Part shown: piece after piece, positions 1 through 10,148 of the stretch
Position numbering within the stretch: position 1 is the first letter of the stretch
How the letters are laid out: each line of letters opens with the position of its first letter
DNA from: Brevipalpus yothersi
Taxonomy: Eukaryota > Arthropoda > Arachnida > Trombidiformes > Tenuipalpidae
Direction of reading: 5' to 3'
DNA length: 35,751 nt
Assembly (NCBI GenBank): GCA_003956705.1
Contig: QZCP01000298.1
Location: forward strand, 13,440-49,190
Position numbers and translations under genes: made by a program
The notes under the pieces: generated by a model
The model's database searches: none
The model's input: the letters and a program-made list of their open reading frames with translations, nothing else
What the model was told of the DNA's origin: nothing

Positions 1-117
1 TCTCATTCGGGCCAGTAGTTTTTGAGTATAATTCTGCACAAAGTCGCAAATTTCGGACGTAGAGTCTTCGCTCGCTTCGCTCGCTCAGACAATGAAAGAT
101 TGTATTTTTTCATTTGT

Positions 118-120
<3 letters not shown>

Positions 121-150
<30 letters not shown>
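121..150 (+). repeat. (GA)n microsatellite
   Basis: Uninterrupted GA dinucleotides. Just before it, at 66-83, is a 9 bp tandem duplication of CTTCGCTCG, possibly the edge of a dispersed repeat cut by the window end. Confidence 0.95.
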
Positions 151-153
<3 letters not shown>

Positions 154-2493
154 AAAAATGAGTAACAACTCCACGATCAAAATGAATGGGGTTATATTTT
201 TCATCTAACTCGAGAGAAATTCAAGTGCACCGTTTCATCCATCAATCACAATTACTTTCCTTCCACTATTGACGATGATTATGATGCATGGTGAGCATCG
301 GTGAAATCATACGATCAGTGTCTTGGGAAAATATTTCCGCCCCCTTCGATAGAAAATAAACTGCATCTCGCTTGTGCACTTACTCTTCGATTTTAGTCGA
401 ATTCCTCTCTTGGTCTTTCGCCATCTGAATCTCGATCATTCACAATGTTATTATGAGAGCTACTTAAATTAAAATTCTCACCACAATCTGTTAGACCTAT
501 TTTGTTGCTCAAGCATCCAAAGTGTTGGATGACAATTAGGAAATTACAAGGCGTTTAATGAGTCAACAATCAATTTTTACACTCACTCTTGAAATCAAGA
601 GCAGATAGATCACTCGAATACTATTTAAATATATCTCTCAAGAGCTCTAAAGGCCTCAATTTACTTGTTCCTCTGTTATCAATCTAATGCATCAAAATTA
701 CCAGCAAATTAGTATACAGTTATGGTTCCATTCATACCAATGCTGACAGTATCAGCAACAACAAATTCATTGAGAATTCGTGGAGTTAAAATTCGTCTAA
801 AAACTGAGTATACTGAGTGAAAATTTTGGCAGTGAAACGAGTAGTGTATGTTCATCTCTTCGTGAAGAGAAACATTTTCTACTTACGACTTCAATGCATG
901 ATTCATCGCCTCTGGATGCATCTGCGGTATCAACTTTGGCAGGTACAAAATGAGTTCAGTATCAAGTGGGGGAGAGGAAAATCTAGCTGAGTAAATGAGC
1001 AGCTATACAGTAGTGTATCCTCAAGAGGAAATTTACATCATGATAACTTTCATGCTACTGAGAAATGAGACAAGATTGAAGTCAACTGATGCTGAAAATC
1101 CTCTTTCTTACTTCCACTTCCATTTGCTGAGAGATTCTCGTTACTAGATCTTGTAATATGTCTTCACAAAATCAATTCCACCAAGTATGAAGATGGTTCA
1201 AGATGAGATGACCAACGTTATTTGCTTACAAGATTTTCACATGATCCCGAAATCATTTTCTAGTGAATATTTTTATGAGGTGGCTAATATTCACCACAAC
1301 TGCTTATGGCTTGGAACGGAAGCAAATTCAGACCCTAATATCACCGTCGCTTTTTTGATCTTGTCCTGCTGTAAATTATCTCTACTTGGAAGGATGATGA
1401 TCCTTAATTGAGAATTTTTCTCGCATCAAAACAGCCAAAGCTGTTGAAAAACCAAGATAGAACGAAAAATTTATTTTCAAACATGTAATAGCTCGAATAT
1501 TGGGATCGAAAAACGTTTGCTCGCGATGTTTAACATTTTATCGCCAGAAGCATTCAACGCGTCACAATGGTAGCTCTCAGGAACTATCCCATGCTATATC
1601 TATATTGCTGAATGATTTTTATAGTTAATTTGAATCGATGATCGGATCATGGAATGAAGATATTTCCGATTCGTCATTTTTGCTCGATGAGAACTGGGTA
1701 TCAATGCATGTACCAGTGACTCGAAAGCCTGTTAATCTGGCTAGTGATAAGTTTTATGACAATAAAACAGGCAAGCTCACAAACTGATTGGATCAGTGAA
1801 AAAGCCGTATTTCTATCCTTTAGCCTGATTTTTTTCGAGCAATAGTGATGAAGCGAGAAGCCGGATGGAAGTGAGAGAAACATAAGAGAAAAAGCTTGAT
1901 AATACTTCACATTGGATTTGAAATATTCATCGATACTAACATTGGCTGAAAATCTTCATTTTTCATTGCTTCCACCATCGTGTTGAAGTGGATGAATCGA
2001 ATCCCTCAGACTCTAAAATTTTCATTGTGGCTACTATCAATGCTCCAAGAGCATCGATCAACACGATACATCAAACACTTCAAATACTTCACTTTTTGGT
2101 AATTTAATGAAGAGGAAATGGAAAAAAATTGTTGAAAAATGAGAGAAAGAGTGCTGCACTACCAAAAAAATGGAATAGATGATCCGATTACTGGTGAAAA
2201 TTAACATTAGCTCATGAATTCTTGGAACTAATTAATCTGTACTGAATGTATTAATGTTTTGCAAATCAAATCGAAAATACTATGAACTCACATTTTGTGG
2301 GAAAATTTTGTGGAACTATTTAGCTGCTCGAAGCATGGCAGTTGAAGTTTCATTGGATCGATCAGGATTTCGATTCAGCGATATAAATTTCCTTCACATA
2401 TCATTAAATGAATGTCGAGTATTTACAATTCACGGGGGAAAAAATGTCACGATTAATCTGATCAACTTCAAGATCATCAGATCACTGTACAAT
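151..2493. other. AT-rich intergenic sequence, no gene recognised
   Basis: Open frames here are short (up to about 80 codons), lack family resemblance and show no convincing splice context. I see no RNA gene or transposon. The last part leads into the upstream region of the first DNA2-like gene. Confidence 0.6.
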
Positions 2494-2529
2494 CACGAAT
2501 GATTCGTGGCGATTCGTCACTGACGAATC
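2494..2529. promoter_or_regulatory. Two adjacent perfect palindromes
   Basis: CACGAAT (2494-2500) and ATTCGTG (2502-2508) form a 7 bp dyad around one base. GATTCGTC (2511-2518) and GACGAATC (2522-2529) form an 8 bp dyad around three bases. Both contain the half-site ATTCGT/ACGAAT. They lie about 190 bp before the first DNA2-like start codon. A role as a protein binding site or cruciform is inference. Confidence 0.45.
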
Positions 2530-2575
2530 ACTCAATTTAGTTCAACCAGAGACTGCTCCATGGGATCAACATAGA

Positions 2576-2600
2576 TATCCAGATACTCAATATCTGAATA
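2576..2600. promoter_or_regulatory. Conserved dyad upstream of A1
   Basis: TATCCAGATA (2576-2585) and TATCTGAATA (2591-2600) are inverted copies with one mismatch, separated by 5 bp. The same dyad with the same spacing occurs at 17804-17828 upstream of the other class A gene. It is followed in both by a shared block ending near TCAACCTCGTTCTTCA. Conservation between the duplicates suggests a shared 5' control region, but recent common origin alone could also explain it. Confidence 0.45.
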
Positions 2601-2637
2601 CGTGATTCAATATCAGTTGGGCAATGTTTTGATAGCA

Positions 2638-2670
2638 TTTAAAAGTTGAAAAGTTTATTGAACAGCATCA
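2638..2670 (+). promoter_or_regulatory. Candidate core promoter of A1
   Basis: TTTAAAA at 2638-2644 is TATA-like. TCA at 2668-2670 lies about 30 bp downstream, as expected for an initiator. Both lie in the block shared with the second class A copy (TTTAAAA at 17866-17872), although the spacing there is about 41 bp, which weakens the assignment. Confidence 0.25.
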
Positions 2671-2720
2671 ACCTCGTTCTTCAGTTTTTGATACAGCTAT
2701 AATGTGAAAACTACACTGAA

Positions 2721-5648
2721 ATGGAAGCCTCAAGCCGATTTAAAAGATTTAAAGTTGTATCTGTGAAAGTTTTGAGTGATGTCAAGATACTCAAGATGGA
2801 ATGTGTGTCAACTGGTGGAATGTATGCCTGTCGTCTCTCTGACTCTTGGTATGGCAGTTATGTGTCGGAAGGAGACATTGTTCATGTTGAGAGTGAAAAA
2901 TTGATTCGCAGGACTTACTATGTGGATGATGAATATGGATTGATCACGATTGGACCTGACCGATTGGTCTATGCAACGACTCTTTCTAAAGCTTTCTCTT
3001 GTATGCGAAGAGCTTGGCTTGGGAGATTGTTCACAACAACAGCAACTCTAAAGTCAATAGATGAATCTAGCTTGGTGGGTGAGATTGTCCATGATATTTT
3101 TCAAACAGCATGCATGGAAAAATCTTATTCTCAACATCTGCTGGAAGAAGTCAAGAAAAAATGTCTCCAGAAAGAAAAGGTGGCTAAAAGTTGTTTTGCC
3201 AATGGTCTGGATAAAGAAGAGATAACAGAGAAAGTCGATCAATTTCTACCCAGCATCTTATCATGGTTCGATAAAAACTATCAAAATATTTCCAGTAGAA
3301 AGTATTACGAGGTGGGCGCTGTGAAAGATATTGAAGAAAATATGTGCTCTCCATCTCTTGGAATCGAGGGCTCCGTTGATGCGTCTTTTGAAGTGGAAAT
3401 TCATAGTCGTCCATCTAGAAAAGTATTGGTACCTTTAGAATTGAAGACTGGTAGAGCTTTCACAAGTTTTTCCGATGAACAAAAAATTCAAGCTATGTCA
3501 TATTCGATGGGTATGAAAGAACGAGGACCTACTAGAGATACAAGTGCACTTCTTCTGTATCTTAAAAACAAGAGAGGCGAATTCAAACCCGAGATGACCC
3601 TGTTACAGATGCAAAGATGGGAGCAAGTTGAATTGCTACAAAAGCGTAACGAACTTACCTACTTCTCATCTCCATACAATACTAATTTTGTTGGACCAGA
3701 CTTCGTCAAATCAACATGGCAATGTGATCGTTGTCAAGCAAGTTTTGCCTGCTCCTTAATGGCACATTCTTTTGAGAAAGATAAAATTCAAGAATCCAGT
3801 CCTTTCAGAAAACAACTAATAAAGTCAGAACTTTCACATCTGCGTCCAGAAGATATAAAGTTTTTCAAGAAATGGATGCATTTTCTGCGAATTAAAGAGC
3901 CACAAAAGGCGATAACTTCATTTTGGACTGAACCTTCGGCTCACAGAGAAGCGAAAAAATTGGGTTTGAGTGATCTGAAGGTACATAAAATTTCTGATAG
4001 AGTTATCACATTCAGACGGAATCCTGACTCGCAATTGGGAATTTCGCTCAACTTTTATCATGATTTAGCAGGTAAAAAGGTTGCCATCAGTGAAGAGGAA
4101 TCCAGTGATGTTGTCCCAACGAGAGTTGCCCTATTAATTGGTGAAGTGCTTTTTTGTACAGAAGAACAGATTGAAATCCAAACAGTCAAGGAGATTGGTA
4201 ATTTTGAGTGCAAAGCTAGAACTTATCGATTGGATTTGATGAATTCTGACCTCCCTTTCTCTCACTTTTTTGGAAATCTACTCAGTTTGATGTCAGAAGG
4301 TGAAGACATTGAGGCTCTTCATGGACATCGGCTCCGCCGCACCATCATCATGAATCCAGATACAGCTCTTCTAAAAGTTGGAGCCCTAGATTTGATATAT
4401 GATGATAAAAACCACCAGCTACTCGATCAACCTGAAATTCTGAAAAGCGCTAGAAATTGTCTCCTTATTCACAGGTTGCCTGGCTTCAGAAAACAAATCG
4501 TCAAGATAGTGGAATATCAGTCATCTCTGGAGTTCAAGCAAAATTTTCTCATATCAAGTCACTCTTATTCTACTTTAGACGCTATTCTAGTGGAACTCAA
4601 AAATTCTGGAATTGATTTTGTTCGATTAGGACCTGGTTCGAGCATATCATCTGAAATTGCAGAATTTTCCCATGAGGAGAAACTGAAGAAGGTTTCTGAA
4701 GACGAGGGTCCAATAAACTTAAAACAGGTCTACAGAAATATAAGAGTAACTGGTATCAAATGTTCAGATGTACCATTTGATCCAAATTTGGTAACCAAGG
4801 TGTTTAATATCTGCATCATAGATGAAGCTGACAAAATTCCTTTTCCGATTGTTCTGGACCTTTTGTCCATCTCCTGGATGTTCATTTTAATTGGAGATGA
4901 AAGTCCTTTGACAACTAATGAGGATGGAGAAATGAATATTGAACACTATGGAGAAAGTTTCTTTAAAATGATGTGGAATACAAACCGCGCTATTGTACAG
5001 TCATCTCAATACCATATGAACGAAGAAATCATGTCATACTCTAATAGGCTTTTTTATCGAAACTCTCTCAAATGCGGGTCACAAGATACAGCTCACGCAG
5101 TTATTCTCCCAGCGAGTAATCTAACTGGTCATCTATGGCTCGATAAAGTTCTATCTGACGAGTTGTGTCTGTCATTCTTGTTTCTAGATACAGATTGTAC
5201 TGGAAACTTGGATGCTAATCAAGGACAACAAGACATCATCCAAATGCAAACTGAGTTATGCTCAAGAATTGTCAAAGAGTTCATTCATAATAATGGAATC
5301 TCACCTACTGATATCGCTATCTTGGGTTCTTCCCAAAGTCAGATATCGTTGATAAAGAAAATGTTGAAAGAATTGGAAGAAGAATCGAAAGAAATTTTTG
5401 TAAATACAATTGACAAGTCTCAGAATGAAGGACGCATGATAGTATTGATCTTGTTCTCAAACCATGGAAACTCCGAACATGCCACCCTATCTGATTCTCG
5501 TCGTCTGAGGACAGCTCTCACTAGAGCAGCTCGCAAACTGATCTTCATCGGTAGTAAATCTTACTTGGAGCTCCACGAACCATTCCGTGATCTTTTTGAT
5601 TTGATGAGGGAGGAGCAATTCGTCTCAACACCTGAGATATTGCCTTGA
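2721..5648 (+). CDS. DNA2-like: DNA2-like protein A1: nuclease motifs intact, helicase ATPase motifs lost
   Basis: A 975-residue protein that follows animal DNA2 from the OB-like region to the C-terminus in one exon; an in-frame TAA lies just upstream of the start. Seen: an OB-like segment (about 35-90); the first Fe-S cysteine, C94 (CMRRAWL); H124 (VHDIFQ); DIEEN..SPSLG; D220 in GSVDA; E240 and K242 in LELKTG; Q257 and Y261; then C335, C338 and C344 (CX2CX5C). This is the full RecB/Cas4-type nuclease set. The helicase half is recognisable but degenerate. Walker A is RLPGFRKQ (585-592) instead of GxPGTGKT. Motif II DEAD (701-704) is kept. Motif III is GDESPL without the QLPP. QYRM has become QYHM (763-766), and the VDKYQG motif has become IDKSQN. 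The motif VI arginines (RRLRTALTRA, 927-936) remain. In known DNA2 the nuclease trims flaps and resected 5' ends in the nucleus. A1 could plausibly be an ATP-independent nuclease or a DNA-end-binding protein. The family assignment is firm; activity is inferred. Confidence 0.93.
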   Translation: MEASSRFKRFKVVSVKVLSDVKILKMECVSTGGMYACRLSDSWYGSYVSEGDIVHVESEKLIRRTYYVDDEYGLITIGPDRLVYATTLSKAFSCMRRAWLGRLFTTTATLKSIDESSLVGEIVHDIFQTACMEKSYSQHLLEEVKKKCLQKEKVAKSCFANGLDKEEITEKVDQFLPSILSWFDKNYQNISSRKYYEVGAVKDIEENMCSPSLGIEGSVDASFEVEIHSRPSRKVLVPLELKTGRAFTSFSDEQKIQAMSYSMGMKERGPTRDTSALLLYLKNKRGEFKPEMTLLQMQRWEQVELLQKRNELTYFSSPYNTNFVGPDFVKSTWQCDRCQASFACSLMAHSFEKDKIQESSPFRKQLIKSELSHLRPEDIKFFKKWMHFLRIKEPQKAITSFWTEPSAHREAKKLGLSDLKVHKISDRVITFRRNPDSQLGISLNFYHDLAGKKVAISEEESSDVVPTRVALLIGEVLFCTEEQIEIQTVKEIGNFECKARTYRLDLMNSDLPFSHFFGNLLSLMSEGEDIEALHGHRLRRTIIMNPDTALLKVGALDLIYDDKNHQLLDQPEILKSARNCLLIHRLPGFRKQIVKIVEYQSSLEFKQNFLISSHSYSTLDAILVELKNSGIDFVRLGPGSSISSEIAEFSHEEKLKKVSEDEGPINLKQVYRNIRVTGIKCSDVPFDPNLVTKVFNICIIDEADKIPFPIVLDLLSISWMFILIGDESPLTTNEDGEMNIEHYGESFFKMMWNTNRAIVQSSQYHMNEEIMSYSNRLFYRNSLKCGSQDTAHAVILPASNLTGHLWLDKVLSDELCLSFLFLDTDCTGNLDANQGQQDIIQMQTELCSRIVKEFIHNNGISPTDIAILGSSQSQISLIKKMLKELEEESKEIFVNTIDKSQNEGRMIVLILFSNHGNSEHATLSDSRRLRTALTRAARKLIFIGSKSYLELHEPFRDLFDLMREEQFVSTPEILP

Positions 5649-5895
5649 TGAAACTTCGAAATTTTCATCGATTTCAGCCTCTTCCTCTGTCGATAGGTAG
5701 TTATTGAAAGATCATCCAAAATGTCACTGAAATACGTGTGAATCTGCTAGCTTAATAGAAACTTGAAGCTGACCGAGATCATTCTTCCGATCCCATTGAG
5801 ATGTGGAATGTCGGCTGATTATTCACTTCCAGTTTTTCCGATGGGAGAGAAATTTTCTCACATGACATGATCTCATGAATCTCATCCCGTCAATG

Positions 5896-6784
5896 AACAA
5901 AACAATGGTGAAAGCTTCCTTTTTTGAAGAGGAGAGTTTCTTGAAATACATTTTATGCCTTTTCTATGAACTTACAATAGACAACGATATTTGGAAGGTC
6001 CTGATGCTTGGTGGAAACTTATGGTTGTCATTATTCAGGATCTGCACAACAAGATGAATTCAATGATGGGAGATATGAAATCAGTTAAAAGTTTTAAACA
6101 GAAAATGCATAACATTTTTGACGAATTTTTTCGGATTCAATTACCTGATTTGTACCTCTGGATCACCATGCTTCCATCTTGCTTTTTTGATATTATGGCA
6201 TGATAGTTTCACACAAAGTCTACTCAGAAAGAAAACCTTGAGCTATAGAAACTGAGAACAGAAAAAGTAACTATTGTCATTGGAGTTTGTTAATTTCGGG
6301 TCAATGTTTTCGTTTTAAACGGCTGACTCACATCCTTAATCATCAACGAAAAGAGGTCTCGCTTAACAGAGAAGTTAAGTTTATTTGATCGGCTTCATCC
6401 ACCACTTTCTCAGGGTAAGTCATGAAGATGATCTAGTAAAATACTGGGTATTACAAATCAGTGTGAGTCAGAGAAGAAAACGGAAGGGAAAGAGAAGCTT
6501 GAGCACTCCCGATGATGAGTTGAAAACAATGTTTATAAGTCTAGACTTATGATTAATCATTGGCATTCACTTTATAAGTGCTCAATCTTTTGGTAATGAA
6601 TTATTTTTATTATTACATTCTTAGTCATTACACGAGCTCAGTTGAAAGAAGTCTCTTCAATTTCCTCTTCTATTCCATTTTCGTTTTCTAACTCGGTTCT
6701 GTTTTTTTCTGATTGAATTATTTTACATGTTTAGGGTCATCGTTTTTCAAAGTGTGTGCAATCAAATTTGTATACTCATCGCAA
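5896..6784. other. Intergenic sequence between A1 and B1
   Basis: Two overlapping short frames (5875-6057 and 5991-6203) show no family resemblance. No polyadenylation signal of the AATAAA type was seen close to the A1 stop. No RNA gene is recognised. Confidence 0.5.
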
Positions 6785-8359
6785 ATGGAAAATCCAAATC
6801 CGAATGTCTTCAATAGATTCGAAGTGATATCAGTGAAAAGATTCCAATCGCCTTCCATTAGAGAGTTGATGATAGAAATGAAGCACTTATTGTCGAATAA
6901 AATCTTTGGATGCCATCTATTCGGCTCATGGTATTGGAGCAAAGTGTTCAGAGGTAATATCATGAATGTTAGAAGTAATGATTTTGACGGTCAAATCTAC
7001 TACATCAACGATAAACATGGTTCAGTGATCATCAATCCAGACATTCTGATTCCTGTGACATCGGTTTCAAGATCGAAAGGATGTATGCGTCGAGAATGGT
7101 TAGGAAGACTATTTAACGGGGGACTTGGTAAACACGATTTATATAGTGCCATAGGACTTGTGGTACGAGATATCTTCCAGGCCGCATGTAAAGCGCGTGC
7201 ATCAAGCCTCTCACAGCTCAAAGAAATCAAAGAACAATGTTTCGAGAGAAGAGACATTATTTCACTAATTTCGAGTAGTGGTTTAGGTAAAGAGACGCTA
7301 ATCAAAGAGGTTGATGAATACCTAGAGAGCATCTTGAGTTGGCTGGAAAAGTATTTGCTACAAAGTGGACAATTGTTTGATGGAACTCTGATTCAAGTTG
7401 ATGAGGTCAGAGATATAGAGGAAAGTGTGTGGTGCCCATCGCTAGGACTTTCTGGCCGAGTGAACATCAATTGTGAGGTCAAGATTCATGATCAAACAGA
7501 TCGAGTAAAATTGGTGCCTTTAACGATGAACATTGGTAGATCGTCGAATTCCCGTAGTGGACATCAAGCTCGCTCCAAGCTATATTCTATGATGATGAGA
7601 GAACGAAACTTTCTTGGTTGTGATGAGGGACTTCTTCTATCTTTGAGAAACGATAATGGTGAACCCAAGCCTGTGATGGATCTGATCAAAGTTGACCATG
7701 ATGCAGAGAAGAATTTGTTACAGATTCGCAATAGTCTTGCTCATTACTTATCTCCTGATAAAGAGGATTTCTCTGGGCCAAATTTTCGGCGACTTTCTTA
7801 CGGAGATTCATACTGTAAGGGTTGTCGCCAATTGTTCAATTGCTCTCTCATGGCTAAATCATTTGAACAAGATAAAATTCAGGAACCAGGAAGACAAGAG
7901 TTAATTAACGAAACTTTAGCCCACTTGGGACCTGAAGGTATCGAATTTTTCACTAAATGGATGCGTTTGATAAAGAAAACGGTGAAGACAAACGATTATC
8001 CATTTTGGTGGGAAGACTCATCTTTAAGAGAGGAAAAAAATTTGGGTTTGGGCAATTTGGTCATCGATGTTCATGAAAAATCTGATGGAGACACCATCTT
8101 AAGAAGAGCTGGTAATATCGAGAAAAAGTTCACCAATCAACCTGGATTGCTCAATAGACGTGTTGCTCTCAGTAAAGATGAGCCTTGTTCCGAAGTACAG
8201 GCGAAATCAGCATTATTTTTCAGTTATGTAACTAAAGTGGAAGAAAATACAATTGAAGTCAATCTCGATCAGAATGTAAAAAAGGACATGTCCGGAATTG
8301 GCCCATTTTCATTTTTTGTTCGTCCTCAACTGAACTTTTTGCGAGGATTCCGAATCTGA
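6785..8359 (+). pseudogene. DNA2-like: DNA2-like B1, 5' part, truncated by a transposon
   Basis: The ATG at 6785 is chosen because the protein then begins MENP like B2; the frame is open further up but without another ATG. The first 499 codons align with B2. They keep the Fe-S cysteines C100, C344, C347 and C353 but have lost the nuclease centre. The histidine is R128, the metal-binding aspartate of GxxD is N227, and ExK reads T247-M-N249 (LTMNIG). At 8284 the homology stops inside an NVKK segment and the frame runs about 25 codons into the inserted element, ending at a TGA (8357-8359). A 524-residue truncated product with the OB-like, dead-nuclease and Fe-S modules could still be made. The rest of the gene resumes at 10149. 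I call it a disrupted gene, although no stop or frameshift lies in its own sequence. Confidence 0.85.
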
Positions 8360-8387
8360 AGTCGATAATCCAGTCCGATCTGTCGAA

Positions 8388-8865
8388 CTCGAGATAGCAG
8401 GAAAGTGATCTGAGGATCAGAACTTTTTTCGAAAATTCCCGAGAACATGTTTTTTTGCATAGATTTTCATGAGAAATCGGAAATGAGCCTCGAAAATGAA
8501 GTCCGATAGTTTTTAAGACATTTAATTAACTAAAATAGTGGTGAAAAGTGAATTTCTCGCTCGATGACCCTCAGAGAGTTTTGATGGCAGGGAAATTAGA
8601 TTATATTAGAATGCATTCTTTCATTGTACTTTCAAAAATGTTCTCAAAAATATGAGTTAACTGGGCGGAAAAAAAGTTATGACCCAAAAACACTTAAAAA
8701 TACAGTTTTTTTGCCCATTTCGGCCACTAGATACTTTGATGGCAGGAAAGTTGTGAGATAATATGATGTATATTAACATGAGCTAGCCAAAAGTGTCATC
8801 AAAAGTAGAGCTCATACTGTCGGAAAAAAAGTTACAGGCAAAAAACGGGAAAAAAGCTATTCTGA
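8388..8865. repeat. Degenerate direct repeats inside the element
   Basis: Three diverged units start near 8388, 8580 and 8735. Each begins with a GATGGCAGGAAAG-like string (GATAGCAGGAAAG in the first). The last two also share a GTCGGAAAAAAAGTTA-like string (GGCGGAAAAAAAGTTA). The period is about 155-190 bp. Subterminal repeats of this kind occur in several DNA transposon families. Confidence 0.5.
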
Positions 8866-9042
8866 TCAGGAAATTCGTTTTTTTCATTGTTTGATTGGGA
8901 ATTCAATGAAAACTTTCTTGAAATAATTCGAGATGAACTACTTAAAACCATTCCGAAACATCGAATTCTCGAAAAATCTTTCAACCAATGGAACTCTAGG
9001 ATCTTGCTCTAAAGTACCGCCATCCTCTCCATGAATGGGGAG

Positions 9043-9107
9043 TATATAAACCCATTGAGCTTCAGCTTGCGTTGTCGGTTGGAGCCGAGCCTTCCTAATA
9101 GGTGAGT
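9043..9107 (+). promoter_or_regulatory. TATA box and 5' splice site inside the element
   Basis: TATATAAA (9043-9050) is followed by TTCAGCTTG near 9061 and by the donor AATAG/GTGAGT at 9102. Acceptor-like TTTTGCAG ends at 9267, a second donor GTGAGT lies at 9413 and a second acceptor TTTCTTTCAG ends at 9478. This looks like the 5' end of a spliced gene, but stops interrupt the implied exons. It may be what remains of an autonomous parent's promoter region. Confidence 0.35.
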
Positions 9108-10148
9108 CATCGGAGAGTGTGAAAGGTGTGTGCTAGGTTTGTGGTGCCACCTGTGCCAGGGGCCCCTCACCTAGGGTTAGGGCTAGAAAAGCACTTGAAC
9201 TACTTCTTACTTGTATGAGAGTTCAGCTAGTAGGTGAGAGAATGAGAATGGAATAATCGTTTTGCAGAGTGAGTCAAAGAAGTGATATTGGCGTGAGTGA
9301 CAATCTTATCAATTGTTGGGAGTGGTTTTGAGAGTCCCGCTCCAGCTGCCTCTCTCGATAGCACTTTTGCTCAAGGCATCGAGGCTAAGGATGAAGGCTC
9401 TGATTTAGATTGGTGAGTGTTTGATATGAATATGCATCTCTATTCTTCTCATCGATTGTTTTATCAATTTTCTTTCAGAGTATCAAGATCATATGGTCCT
9501 GCCTCCACTTCAACGTTGATGGTTACTTGTACATTCAAAACGAGAGTCTTTCTTTTCAGAATACATGTATTTATAAATCCCTTTATCGATGTTGATCTTT
9601 TGTTATTTCTACAGAAGAATCTCTCAAAATAATATCCTTGAATCACTTTGACAATAATACTCATTCAATCAAAAGTCAAACTCGTCTTTCACTTAACTAC
9701 ACTAAATGAAAATCTGGAAGACTGGGGAAGTATGATTGAACTATTAAAACTCGTCTGCAAAAATCGCACCATCACGAATTCAATCTCATCAAACGAAGAT
9801 GAACCTATTCATTGTAATCGATATATGAATTCTAGTGATTTCTTCACATATTGTAGCATTTACTGGGAAAATTTCTTTTTTTGTCAGCCAAAATCTGGCT
9901 AAAACTGAGTAGATGACTCTCTTTGAGATCTCCCAATCCAGGATGATGCATCTCATGGGTTTATCTATCAAAATTCCCGATTCTGGGCAATTTTTCTATC
10001 GAACTTCAAATGTTGAAAACTCGAGAACCTTTTATTTGAGCGTCTTAAAAGTTATATTTCTGTGATCTATAGACCATGATCTTTCAGAATATATACTTTT
10101 TATCGAAATCGGACATGGGCCAAAAAAGCCCGTTTTCCGGACATGTCC

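Larger units (their letters stand above)
2572..5895 (+). repeat. Duplicated unit, copy 1 (A1 with flanks)
   Basis: Homology to 17800-21120 covers about 130 bp upstream, the whole coding region and about 240 bp after the stop. Shared downstream strings include AGAAACTTGAAGCT and GAATCTCATCC. The duplication therefore included flanking DNA and was not a fresh mRNA-derived copy. Confidence 0.75.
8284..10148. mobile_element. 1.86 kb DNA transposon-like element with terminal inverted repeats
   Basis: The left end GGACATGTCCGGAA (8284-8297) is repeated inverted at the right end (10135-10148). Beyond 14 bp the ends diverge, though GGCCCAT recurs near both. The outer 10 bases are themselves palindromic. 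The insertion interrupts DNA2-like gene B1, and comparison with B2 fixes the boundaries to within a few bases. No target-site duplication is evident and no transposase is recognised, so this is probably a non-autonomous element of unassigned family. It contains three degenerate direct repeats, a TATA box and splice-like signals, described separately. Confidence 0.75.

Noticed and set aside
8284..10148. GGACATGTCC at both ends as a 10 bp target-site duplication
   Set aside because: The string is palindromic, so it reads both as direct and inverted repeat. Removing one copy plus the interior (1855 bp) would leave B1 out of frame, while removing 1865 bp restores the frame shared with B2; the inverted match also extends to 14 bp.
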